A stretch of DNA of 64,000 nucleotides from Chlamydoabsidia padenii (taxonomy: Eukaryota > Mucoromycota > Mucoromycetes > Mucorales > Cunninghamellaceae), in the NCBI GenBank assembly GCA_025330725.1, contig JAIWND010000030.1, positions 124,001-188,000 on the forward strand, written 5' to 3'. Of this stretch, positions 35,221-45,079 are shown in pieces. The first letter of the stretch is position 1. The number at the start of each line of letters is the position of its first letter. The notes beneath the pieces are model-generated. The model worked only from the letters and a program-made list of their open reading frames with translations. It was not told the origin of the DNA and did no database searches. The translations under genes and the position numbers were made by a program.

Positions 35221-35497
35221 GTTTTTGTAGGTGTGAAACGAGGTTGGTCGCATAAACGGCGGGATGTGAAAAATAGCAAATCTGGGTAGGCGGTTTTAAT
35301 AGGCGATACAAAATTGAGAATTGAGAGGGCTGTGTCTATCATAGCTGTCTTGCACATACTCGTTTTTGATTGTTTATTGAATAACACTTTGAGAGAAAAG
35401 TAAAATCATTAACATTATGGATATAGTTTAGGATGTGGATAGAAAGGAGAGAAGGGGGGAGGGGAATTCACAAAAAGGGGAGAGGAAAAAAATAAAC

Positions 35498-36145
35498 TCA
35501 GGTTAAAAAGTCTTCCATGATAAATTGAACAGCTTCATCGATCCGTTCATTGAATTCCCTTTCCAGTGTCTTTTCCAAAATGGCAAGATGCCGAGCCAAC
35601 CAAGATTCCATGTCCTGATGAGGACGAGACAAACTGATCTGTTGTTGAGCCTGATACACCATGGTCCGAGCTAACTGATTTGCATGAATGATTTGACCAA
35701 GTTGAGTACTCATTCGTTTGTTCAGGGCCTGAATGGCTTTTGTCAGAGGAATAATTGATAATGGTGCTTCTTCTTCATCCTCGTCGTCATCATCGTCGTC
35801 ATCATCATCATCATCATTGTCTTTCTTTTTGGGTGGTGGTGAGATGACCCAGGGAAGATTGGAATCGACCAATGGTTGGATGGATGCAATCAGATTAGAA
35901 CGGAGGAAGTCTACTTGTTGTTCAAGAAATCGAACGTTGTATTCTTTCTCAGATAAGAGTTTTTGATTGAATGATTCGATGCATTGATACGTGGTACTTT
36001 CGTAGAAATCACCCAAATTGGTCGAAAGGGTCGCCACATCAATCATGCTTTTTGAAGCGGCGTTTGAATGTCCGTTCATGCGAACGGGTCTCGCCCAAAT
36101 GAAAGATACACAACATGATAAAACGAGTGGACAGAGCAGATACAT
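35498..36145 (-). CDS. secreted or lumenal acidic protein, 215 aa, unknown family
   Basis: Single exon. Residues 1-18 form a signal peptide (MYLLCPLVLSCCVSFIWA). The mature protein is helical, with one central run of about 20 Asp/Glu residues (near 109-130), flanked by PPPKKK and by amphipathic helices (LTKAIQALNKRMSTQLGQII). No domain is recognised and no transmembrane helix follows. The ATG was chosen because it gives the signal peptide directly. The recurrent promoter motif lies 126 bp upstream and a TATAA-like sequence about 75 bp upstream. A vacuolar or extracellular calcium-binding role is imaginable from the acidic run but is only a guess. Confidence 0.7.
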   Translation of the reverse strand: MYLLCPLVLSCCVSFIWARPVRMNGHSNAASKSMIDVATLSTNLGDFYESTTYQCIESFNQKLLSEKEYNVRFLEQQVDFLRSNLIASIQPLVDSNLPWVISPPPKKKDNDDDDDDDDDDDEDEEEAPLSIIPLTKAIQALNKRMSTQLGQIIHANQLARTMVYQAQQQISLSRPHQDMESWLARHLAILEKTLEREFNERIDEAVQFIMEDFLT

Positions 36146-36270
36146 TAAGAAAGGAATAAAGAAGATGAAGAAGAATTAATAAAAGAAATAGAGAGACAAT
36201 GAAATGATATTGACGTATCATTATAAAGAAGGGGGGGAGGAAGAGTAAAGGAGACTTCAATGAATTCATA

Positions 36271-36283
36271 TTTCAAATCCCGC
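36271..36283. promoter_or_regulatory. recurrent promoter motif TTTCAAATCCCGC
   Basis: Upstream of the acidic secreted protein gene by 126 bp. Confidence 0.6.
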
Positions 36284-36433
36284 TATAGGCTCCCCCCTTT
36301 TACCACCTATTCTCCTTGATAGATTTTTAGAATATAATTCGATTTTATTATTATTATGTACATGAATATAAATATCAAGTAAACTAATAAAAGGCATTAA
36401 CATATTATAAAGTGACTAGTAAATTATTTAGGA

Positions 36434-37221
36434 CTACATAATGGTGCATACATCGTTTCTTGAGAGTTTATCTGTAAATCGATCCAGCCAAGACAGATCA
36501 CCTGTCCCTTTACCGAATTCGATATAAAGACAACCGGGATTAGGTTTATTAGGCGTGCATTGGACCTTATATTTCTGGACAAGTTCGATAATGGCTGGTT
36601 TGAGTTTAGCGATTTGACCTATAACAACAACAAAAAAAAAAAAAAAAAAAGAATCGAGTTAAAGGAGTATGTTTCTACTTGGTTTATCATTTATTACCTG
36701 GACTATGAAGCCCTTTACCAACAATGATGACCAAATGATCGGCACCATTCTTTTCACATCTACGTAAAGCCGCATCCACACGTTCTTTTGCTTCTTGGAC
36801 AAATAAACCATGAAGATCGATTTCAGTGGGTGGTCGACCTTGATTTTTATCTACAAAACAAAAAGTATATTAGATTCAAGATGATTCTACTTGTTTTATA
36901 TAACACTTGCGAGCATAGACCAGATCAGCCGCTTGATGGTTATATTGTTTCATTAATTCGTCATGTCGATGGCCTTGATTTGATTCTTCTTTAGCTATAA
37001 CAATAAACAAATTAGTCTACTTTGTTGTCCTCCTTCTCCCTTTACCTCGAGCCCCGTCGCCTTGATGATAGGCTTCTTGACTACGTTGATAACATGCATT
37101 CCGTTTCTCGGCTTCTTGATGAGCTTGATCACGTAGTCGAGTATACTGTGGATCATCATGTTCTTGTTGGATCTGATGGTATCCTCCTGTATGTTGCTGT
37201 TGGTGATGCTGTTGTTGCTGG

Positions 37222-37254
<33 letters not shown>

Positions 37255-37376
37255 GGCTGCTGGTGCTGTTGTTGGTGATGCTGTTGTCGTTCCTGTCGTT
37301 CTTTTTCACGTTTGATCTTTTTATATATCTTGATCCCTTTATTAATAAGTGTTCCAATAGACTGAGCGTTCCCCAT
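36434..37376 (-). CDS. DUF1771-Smr domain protein with frame break
   Basis: The N-terminus MGNAQSIG fits an N-myristoylation signal. A basic helix and a long Gln/His-rich stretch follow, then the DUF1771 helix pair (YTRLRDQAHQEAEKRN..Y), then the Smr domain: TEIDLHGLFVQEAKERV, HLVIIVGKGLHSPGQ and PGCLYIEFGKG. Smr domains bind or cut nucleic acid, and DUF1771 usually precedes them in eukaryotes. Exons are 37376-37046, 36994-36905, 36850-36698 and a last exon to 36434. In the last exon the conserved QIAKLK and KPAIIELVQ parts lie in different frames, broken in or near an A5 run at 36599-36603. Splicing to the AG ending at 36595 would restore the frame with loss of eight conserved residues (244 aa in all). 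The donor of exon 2 is also weak. Confidence 0.75.
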
Positions 37377-37493
37377 TGCGGCAATCAAGATCAAAAAGGT
37401 AAGAAAAAAAACCAATAAGGAGTCAAGGGGAGAAAAAAGAAATGAAAGAAAAACAACAGAATCAAAAAATGAAACAGGATATGTTTCTTGGAT

Positions 37494-37506
37494 TTTCAAA
37501 TCCCGC
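37494..37506. promoter_or_regulatory. recurrent promoter motif TTTCAAATCCCGC
   Basis: About 118 bp upstream of the Smr-protein start. Identical over 13 bases to the site at 36271-36283. Confidence 0.6.
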
Positions 37507-37769
37507 TAGCTCATAATGGTATAGACTGAAAGACTCCGTATCAAATGTAATAAACATCCAGCATACATGATCAAAAGAGATATGTTCTGGCTTGTAATGA
37601 AAATATCATGCAGCATGATGTGATGAGATGAATGAAGAAAAGAGACTTGATAATTGCCATAATAGGCCAATTGCGGATGACTTTTGGAGTTTGAAATGTG
37701 AGATAAAAATAAAATTACCCGATACTTTTTTTTTCTCACTCTTCTCTTCTTTACTTTTTAACATTAACC

Positions 37770-38531
37770 ATGGCTTTAGCAGATATATTCAATCTAAAGA
37801 AACAACTTGTCCAATATGGCTCGCATCATTACAACAAGACCAATATCATAATCCACATGATCTTTGTGCCCATAATCTTTTGGACTGGTAAAAATATCTA
37901 TTTTTTCTTTTTACATTGCATTACTAACATCTTGTCTTTATTAGCACTTGTTTTTGGTGCCAAGACTGGACCACTTGTCTCGATAACTTCATTAAGGTGG
38001 CTCAAACTTATGGGTCCCAATCTTGGCTTCTTCATAGTCACCTTCTATAGTATTTATTATGCTATTTTGGATCCAGTGGCGGCGGTAAGACCCCCTCCCC
38101 TCACCCAAGGATATGTTCTTTTTTAATCTGATCTTATATCTTTTTAATAGGCGCTTTATGCACCCCTTTTATATGGGATGTGTTATACTGCCACACAATT
38201 CCAAAAAACGAATCCCCATGCCAATAAAATTGCTCTTGCACTTCATATCGCCTCCTGGATCATGCAATTCATTGGTCATGGCGCGGCGGAAAAACGAAGT
38301 CCAAAGTTGGTGGATAATCTTATTCAAGGTAATACAATGAAGAAAAGAAGGATAGGGAAATGTGCTGATCACCTTGTATGTGTAGCTCTTGTGTCAGCAC
38401 CCTACTTTGTCTTTTTTGAAGTCTTGTTTACTTTAGGTTATCGACCCAAGCTACGAATGGAAATGATGGTGGAAGTTGAAAAGGATGTCATGGCATTCCG
38501 TGCTAAACAACAACGTCCCAAATCTGCCTAA
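37770..38531 (+). CDS. MPO1: Mpo1-like (DUF962) 2-hydroxy fatty acid dioxygenase
   Basis: Four exons (37770-37887, 37945-38084, 38151-38328, 38386-38531) give 193 aa. The family features are present: LVQYGSHHYNKTNIIIHMIFVP at the N-terminus, several membrane helices, ALHIASWIMQFIGHGAAEKRSPKLVDN, and ALVSAPYFVFFE after the last intron. The histidines in the SHHYN, NIIIH, ALHI and GHG segments are the conserved candidate iron ligands. The yeast member, Mpo1, sits in the ER and performs alpha-oxidation of 2-hydroxypalmitic acid in phytosphingosine breakdown. Length and order match the family. Confidence 0.9.
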
Positions 38532-38771
38532 ACTATATAGTTAACCCATTCCCCCCATGTATTACTACCATAATTATCCAATAAACAATGTTTTATTTTT
38601 TAAAAAATGGGACATGTAGTGTGTATAGTTAAATAAGCAAAAGGTCGATCCTCTATGTAGGTAATTTTATAGGAGAACACAAGTGTTTTAGTAACCTATA
38701 GGTTTTTTATTGATTAAAATGATAAGATAGGAATTATGATTTATATAAGGGTAATAAACTATTCTATAGAC

Positions 38772-39644
38772 CTAATGGTATCGTTGTTCTTTCTGTGCAT
38801 CTTGATCATCGTACGCATTGGGTGCAGAGTAAGTCGGTTGAGGAGTATATGTATGACTAGGTTGTGGAGAATACTGATGATGACTTGGTTGTGGTGCTGG
38901 TGTATAATAAGCCCCGGAAATGGCTTGATCAGGATAACCGATATTGGATTGAGTGATAGGTGGTGGTGGAGAATAATAATCATAAGGTGGTTGATAAGGT
39001 GAAGTAGTATACGATGAAGGTGATTGCCAAGTCGATGGATAATGTAATTCATCAGCAGCAGCCACAGCAGCAGCAGCCATATCGGTGTTGTTGTTTTGAT
39101 AAAGTGCTGCTTTTCGACTACGTTGACTTTTTCGAGTTTTCGAAAAGAAGGCATAACCAAATCCAAGACCAAGGATGGCTACAAATCCACACACCGAGCC
39201 AATGATGGCACCTGTGTTCGTACCACCACCACTACCTTGATCTTTGTTATTAGTATCGTTAGTGGGCGACAAAGTGGGTGGAGGACTGGAAGAAGAAGAA
39301 GAAGGTAATGGGCTGGACGAGGTGAAAGGTGGTGATAGGGTGGATGTTGGTGTAAAAGACGAACTTGTGGTACTTGATAGTTGTGGAGGTGGTGTTGACG
39401 ATGACGAAGGAGTAGATACAATGAACGACGACGAAGAAGAATAACTGCTGGAAGTTTGCTGTGGTGGTGGTGGTGGTGCTGATGTGGAGGAGGATGCGGG
39501 ACTAGAGGCACTTGTTGGTCCATGAGCTGTTTCTGTCGGTTTATCACAATCGCTTCCGATACCAAGGAAACATCCTTCAGCTGGTTGCAACAAGACAGTG
39601 AGAGTAATGATCAAACATAAAGTAGGTGTCAATCGAAGGCGCAT
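38772..39644 (-). CDS. mucin-like single-pass membrane protein (wall-sensor type)
   Basis: Single exon, 290 aa. A signal peptide (about residues 1-24) is followed by a short Cys-containing head (CFLGIGSDC), a Ser/Thr/Pro-rich region of about 110 residues likely to be O-mannosylated, and a glycine-rich neck. One membrane helix (TGAIIGSVCGFVAILGLGFG) and a basic stop-transfer (KTRKSQRSRK) follow, then a Tyr/Pro-rich cytoplasmic tail (SPPPPITQ, YTPAPQPS). This layout is that of Mid2/Wsc-type sensors and other fungal mucin-like proteins. No complete WSC domain is present. The tail could bind SH3 or WW domains. The start is the ATG at 39644; the open frame before it lacks an ATG. Confidence 0.75.
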   Translation of the reverse strand: MRLRLTPTLCLIITLTVLLQPAEGCFLGIGSDCDKPTETAHGPTSASSPASSSTSAPPPPPQQTSSSYSSSSSFIVSTPSSSSTPPPQLSSTTSSSFTPTSTLSPPFTSSSPLPSSSSSSPPPTLSPTNDTNNKDQGSGGGTNTGAIIGSVCGFVAILGLGFGYAFFSKTRKSQRSRKAALYQNNNTDMAAAAVAAADELHYPSTWQSPSSYTTSPYQPPYDYYSPPPPITQSNIGYPDQAISGAYYTPAPQPSHHQYSPQPSHTYTPQPTYSAPNAYDDQDAQKEQRYH

Positions 39645-39760
39645 GATCAAAAGGAAGGTATGACTATAAAAAAAAAGGAAGGGAATGGGTAAGTATAAAA
39701 GAAGAAGAAGAAGAAGAGGAAGAGGTATAAAAATTAAAAATAAAAAAGGAGAGAAGAGGT

Positions 39761-39773
39761 GCGGGTTTTAAAA
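39761..39773. promoter_or_regulatory. recurrent promoter motif, variant GCGGGTTTTAAAA
   Basis: 117 bp upstream of the mucin-like protein start. Confidence 0.45.
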
Positions 39774-39900
39774 AGACGAATTCATTTCCAAGAGTCCATT
39801 TTATTGGTCGTACCGAGTTTAGTCCTGTATTACCCAAAGTTTTATTGATTTCTTTGTTTTCCCCAGTTTAAACATGATCATTTTTTCTTTATTAAGGAGG

Positions 39901-42509
39901 TTAAAAAGATTTTTTGATGATAGCAGTAATATTATCCCTTTTATAATGCAAATTAGTCAACTTAAAAGAATCAATCATGACATTGACTATACTATCAATA
40001 GTCAAGATCAATGTCCCACCCAACGCTTTTGAGATCACATCCAGACCAAATTTCTTCAGTACCACCGGGATCTTGGGCGTCACCACCACCGCACCAGTAC
40101 AATCATTATCATTGCTACATTTGACAGGAGGGAGTGTGACGATAAAGTCCGCGACCATGGTACCCACCAGTTGATCTTGATATACCGCCGACGCATTCAT
40201 GGTACTGATCCGCATGTCGATGCCTTGAAATGGATTTCGGAGCCATACAAGTGCCGTAGACGACAAGAGATTCATTTGGATCCCTTGTAATAGAGGCGGT
40301 TTGTCGAATCGTGGGATATGGATGGAGAAGACCAAGAGACGTAATAAACCATTCAAGTAATTCGATCCTGCTTGTCGTCCAGCGATCACCAGTTCCGTTT
40401 GTAACCCTATATATCATATAATAAGAAATAGAATGAGTGGAAATATATAAGATATAAGTATGTGTGCCCTTTTTTACCAGAGATATAATCACCAATGAAG
40501 TGTACCATAGGAGAAGGCGCTTGTGTGTTTCCGCAAGTACCACGTAAAGGAATAGGTGTAGCAAAGATATGTCCTTGACTATCAAATGCATTGCTGGATT
40601 CATGGATCAGTTTTAGTTGTTGAATGGTAACATTGCCTATTTCGATATCCTTGTACAACATGGCAAACGTGATAGAGCCCAGATTCAAATCCATATTTGA
40701 CGGATTAGCAATCACCAAGCGAGGTTGGACTTGTAATGCATCAGGGAATCCTTGAATGATGGCTAAAGACGTCACTTGAGGTGCTGGATGTTTCATGCCT
40801 TGCATACCTAATAAAAATAAAAAATAAAAAAAGTTTCAGATTTCCCCCCCCCTCCCATTCACATGTATCTTTTACCTGTTGCCTTGATCTGCCCATCCAG
40901 TTTCAAATCATCCACATACAATGTCCCAAATTCACTGATCACCAAAGCCCGAGTGGTGCCCTGCAAATATAAAGTGACATTATTATCTTGATACACTGAT
41001 TCCAAAAACGCATCAAAAGTCGTTTGGTGCAAGATATCAAGAGGTGCCTTATCAATACGTGATGCCACCCTTGTTGTTGTCGTGTTGGAAGAGCAAGGGT
41101 GGGGTGGATGGAGACGAGCAAAAGGTTCAGTCGAGTCTGGGTCCAGGTACAGATATACATCCGGTTGAATCTCCGTCACGTCGACCGCCACCCCCTTCAT
41201 TTCTTTAGGCAGGTGTAAAAACGCCACGGTATCACCCGACACCAATGGCAAAGTAGAAGACAGATCAATGTTGAGATGGTGCATGGTGAGGGATTGGATC
41301 ATGTTGTCATGTTGCGTGGTGCCAGGAAAAGGAAACGTCAAGGTGATGGATGCCAGGGTGCGTTGGAGCCAGTCGGGGATACTAAAATGGACTTGATCAT
41401 CGTCAGGACCAAATGCATTGCCACGTACACGCACCATGGATGTATTCCCATGCAAGTACTGTGTCAAGAATTGTTCCAAGAGTTGTTGTTTCCTTGTGTC
41501 AGTGTTGTCATCTAGAGGTAAAGTGCGACCGGATACGGTAAAGTAATTCATGCGTTGACCGAGTAATTGGGTTTCTAAAGCACGTACCACACCAATCATC
41601 ACGTCTTGTTCGTTTTCGTCGTCAATGAGATAAATACCAAAGTCCACATTACCCAATGTCATACTAAGAGTACGTGAAGGATTATAAATCCCAACCATGC
41701 CTTGAATGGCAATACCACCTAGAGGATGAGGACCAGGGAAGACCATGTTTTTCATTTCCGTGTGTTTCAATCCAGCCATACCTATATCAAACCACGTTAT
41801 AGAAGGAGATTTTTCACTTGTATACTTTTTTCTTACCATCCATAGTGACCCATTTATCCAAGACAATGTGATTATTAAAAGGCAACCAACCCACATGTGT
41901 AGTCATGACCCCGGATAGTTGCCACCCCACTTTATCCCTCGTCATTGCTTCCTTGCAAAAATCAATCAAAGCCGATGGATCATCATCCACGATAAACTGT
42001 GTGACAAAGTCCAACGAGGTGGTCACGTTGGTGAGCATAAAGGCCGGTAATTGGATAGTTCCCATGGAAGACACCGATAGTTGACTGGCCCCCACCTGGA
42101 TAGGACCAAACAGTCGAGTGAGTTGGGACTGGAGATTATCAGCAGGACTAGCCAAAGTCACTGTGCCGACAATATGCATGGTGAGTATATGAGTACCGGT
42201 GGTGGTTGTCGTTATCTTTTCAATAGACGTTTCGTCAAATGCCAGTTGTATACCTTGTTCAAACTTGGTTTCGATATGACGAGGTACGATTAGGAGGAGG
42301 AGGAGGAGGACAATGGCAAGAAGAATGGCCAACAAGAGGAGGTAGAGTGGACGCCGTCGTGATGAGCCCGGTTGTTGTGGTGACAAGGAAGTGTCTCCTA
42401 AACTTCCATAAATACTATTGACAGTACAAGGTGAATGACTAGTGGTGGTGAGTAGTGGTTTTTTTGTTGCTGTACCTGTGGGAAGAAGTGGTTGATGTTC
42501 GTCGGTCAT
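39901..42509 (-). CDS. DUF3712 type II vacuolar membrane protein, Tag1-like
   Basis: Four exons (42509-41837, 41781-40876, 40807-40478, 40406-39901) sum to 2415 nt, giving 804 aa. A cytosolic N-terminus with a dileucine-type EHQPLLP start precedes one membrane helix (about residues 53-75, LYLLLLAILLAIVLLLLLLIV). A long lumenal part follows, made of repeated LEA-like/DUF3712 beta units: each exon begins with a GMxGxKH-type segment and contains an asparagine-proline pair (NPS). Fungal proteins of this type include yeast Tag1, a vacuolar-membrane protein reported to end autophagy during starvation. The signal-anchor topology and the dileucine motif fit vacuolar sorting. Assignment to Tag1 rather than another DUF3712 protein is tentative. 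Confidence 0.8.
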
Positions 42510-42686
42510 TGGATCAGTCCACAATGTCAAGATAAATAGTGTATATATAAAAAAAAAGGGGAAAAAAAAGACAAAGAATAAAGAGGAATGATTTATCTAT
42601 TTATCAATATAAACATGTAAACAAAACAAAACAAAGAGGAGAATGGGCGAAATTGACGAAAAGTGATTCCTTTAAAGCAAAAAAAC

Positions 42687-42700
42687 GTTGAAACCCCGCC
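42687..42700. promoter_or_regulatory. recurrent promoter motif GTTGAAACCCCGCC
   Basis: 178 bp upstream of the DUF3712 gene, in a divergent promoter shared with the poly-Q gene. A variant TTTCAAACGGCG lies at 42849-42860, about 120 bp before the poly-Q gene start. Confidence 0.5.
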
Positions 42701-42979
42701 ATTATTTGAAATTCCGATTCAATGGCGCATGGTAGAGAGACCTTTATCAAATGAAAAGAACAGGGTCATTGTTTATAGATGGTGTCCACTTGGGTCATCA
42801 TGCTGCTAGAGATAACAGTATGCAGAGTGGGACGATGACTTGTCTCAATTTCAAACGGCGCTTTGCGACTATTTCACATCGTCTTGTTCCAATCTTATTT
42901 TTTCCCTTTTCCCTTCACTTTTTTCTCTCTTTCTTCTTCTACTTTCTTTTTTCCCTTTTACATTTGCATTATACAATAT

Positions 42980-44405
42980 ATGGATATCAAGTCATCGCCT
43001 TTACTATCATTACTACAAAACAACACGCATGCACCACCTCCTACTTTCACCAAACAACAACAACAACAACAACAACTCTCTAAAGCGACCAAAAGCCGAA
43101 GCAAACACCATCCAACAAGAAAACCCATCGATTCGTTTGAAGGTAAAATTGGCGGTTTCTTTTGACAAGTTCCTGATGAAACGAAAAGGATGTTTTGTTT
43201 ATTGTTTGTACACTTTTTTTTTTTTTTTAATAGGAGACGATGTGAAAAATTCAATGAGAAACCAACAATGCATAGACCCAATGTGTCACCTCAGGTACGC
43301 CAACAAAAAGTATGTGAACAATCACAAAAGTGCCGATTTTGCAGTGTACGATGATCCCACACGCACCATTCCCACCGACGAACTGGCTCTGTTTATGCGC
43401 AACAAGAAACGTTACTGTCCACCCAACTTTAAACCCATCCCACCTTTACCTGGAGGTTGGAATACACCTGAACATGACATCCCATGGGAAATGACATGCG
43501 ATAGGGAGGATTCGCCTTTTTTACACCTCAGATCGATTGATGGTCCTTTGGATTTGCCGTGGAAAAAAGTGTCAACGAGTTGGACGTACCCTGCTCGACA
43601 TCGACATCAATTGTTAAAGACATCGAATCGGTCGGAGGATGAATCATTCACTCGATCCTTACGAGCTCTGGCTAGTAGACAAGGTAGGGAAAGAATAAAA
43701 TGTGGATGTCTTGAATGTAATCTAAAAATGTCTTTTTATTTTTATTTTTTATAACTGGTAGATTCATCATCATCATCATCATCATCATCAAGTTCTTCTT
43801 TCCAATCTTGGAATCGGCAACCACCAACACCGCCACCAACAAAACAACACCAGCAACACCAGCAGCTACAACAACACCAGCAACTACAACAACTACAGCA
43901 ACTACAACAACTACAGCAACTACAACAACTACAGCAACTACAGCAACTACAGCAACAACAGCAACAACAGCAACAGCAACAACACCAGCAACAACAACAC
44001 CAGCAACAACAACACCAGCAACAACAACACTCCTACTTTGAACATACTCCTCCTAAGCAACAACCACCGACATTTGTTGAGCACACTCAACCACCTTACT
44101 TTGAACACACTCCTCCTTACTTTCCCAGTCAATCCTCACCACGATTCGATCTTCCTCCTCCATGGACTTGCTCTTTCTCACCTTGGGCACCACTTTCCCC
44201 CACTTGGCGACGATCCACCTCGATACAACAACGATCCTCTACCTCTGACTTGGATCTGTTGATGGATGATCGATCTATTAGTATCCTTAGGGTATTGGAC
44301 GATGATGATGATGACGATGACTTGGTACCAAAAGAAAAACGATCAGTGTCTTTCCATCATCGACTTTATTACAACATCTCGGATTATGTTGTGGTATCTG
44401 ATTAA
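42980..44405 (+). CDS. hypothetical Gln-rich protein with (LQQ)n repeats, 418 aa
   Basis: Three exons (42980-43142, 43234-43683, 43762-44405) sum to 1257 nt. The N-terminal third has a poly-Q run and basic residues. The middle has cysteine and tryptophan-rich unique sequence (CIDPMCHLRYANKK, PPLPGGWNTPEHDIPW) that may be a small folded module. The last exon begins with a Ser run, then about 60 residues of LQQ and HQQQQ repeats, then paired EHTPP motifs and an acidic run before KEKRSVSFHH. That last element resembles an RVxF-type phosphatase-1 docking site, but this is only suggestive. I do not recognise the family; such composition is common in fungal regulatory proteins. Confidence 0.65.
43855..44035 (+). 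repeat. coding CAA/CAG/CTA triplet repeat
   Basis: Imperfect triplet repeat encoding LQQ and HQQQQ units inside the Gln-rich gene; likely length-polymorphic. Confidence 0.85.
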
Positions 44406-44551
44406 CCTAAATGGACTTTTTTTTTATTATCATCATAATATAAATAAAAAATGACTATGTTTAAAACAAATGATGTCTTTATTGATCTTTTATTTTTTTG
44501 GGGGGGGGATATATAAAATGCAAAGTGTGGGTGTGGGTGGGTGTGTCTATA

Positions 44552-45047
44552 CTACATGATATTTGATACAAATTGGAATACATAGGATACGATACCTCTA
44601 CCTGCTTCTTCTTTTAAAATAGGATCAGGTAGTTTTAATAAATCCTTGTCAAAGTGGTCCCATCTATATAAAGGAGATAGTGTGAGTTTGGATGGAGAGA
44701 AGGTGGGAGTGATGATGACTTACGTGCTCGAGTCGCCATACTGCATGGTGTCAGCAGGTTTGAATTGTCGGCCTTGAATACATCGTTTACCTACAACAAA
44801 AAACACATCAGTAAAAAAAAAAAAGAACTGATTATATATGTTGGTATTACATTTAAAAGTATCATGGGTTTCACATTCGCTGGTGGTGTTTAGCTGGAAG
44901 AGTTGACGCATGCTTTCCACAGAGAAATGTCGTTCGGTATCCGTCGCCTCGTCCACCACACAGTTGGATAATGATTGTTTATGTGATTGTCGTTGGAAGA
45001 TCTTTTCTTCGATCGTGCCTGCACCAATAAACCGATAGATAAAACCT

Positions 45048-45079
<32 letters not shown>

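Noticed and set aside
37022..37418. Plus-strand valine- and leucine-rich frames (37022-37315, 37158-37418)
   Set aside because: Antisense reading of the CAG/CAA repeat of the Smr gene.
39014..39444. Frames opposite or overlapping the mucin-like gene
   Set aside because: Low-complexity shadows created by the Ser/Pro-rich coding sequence.
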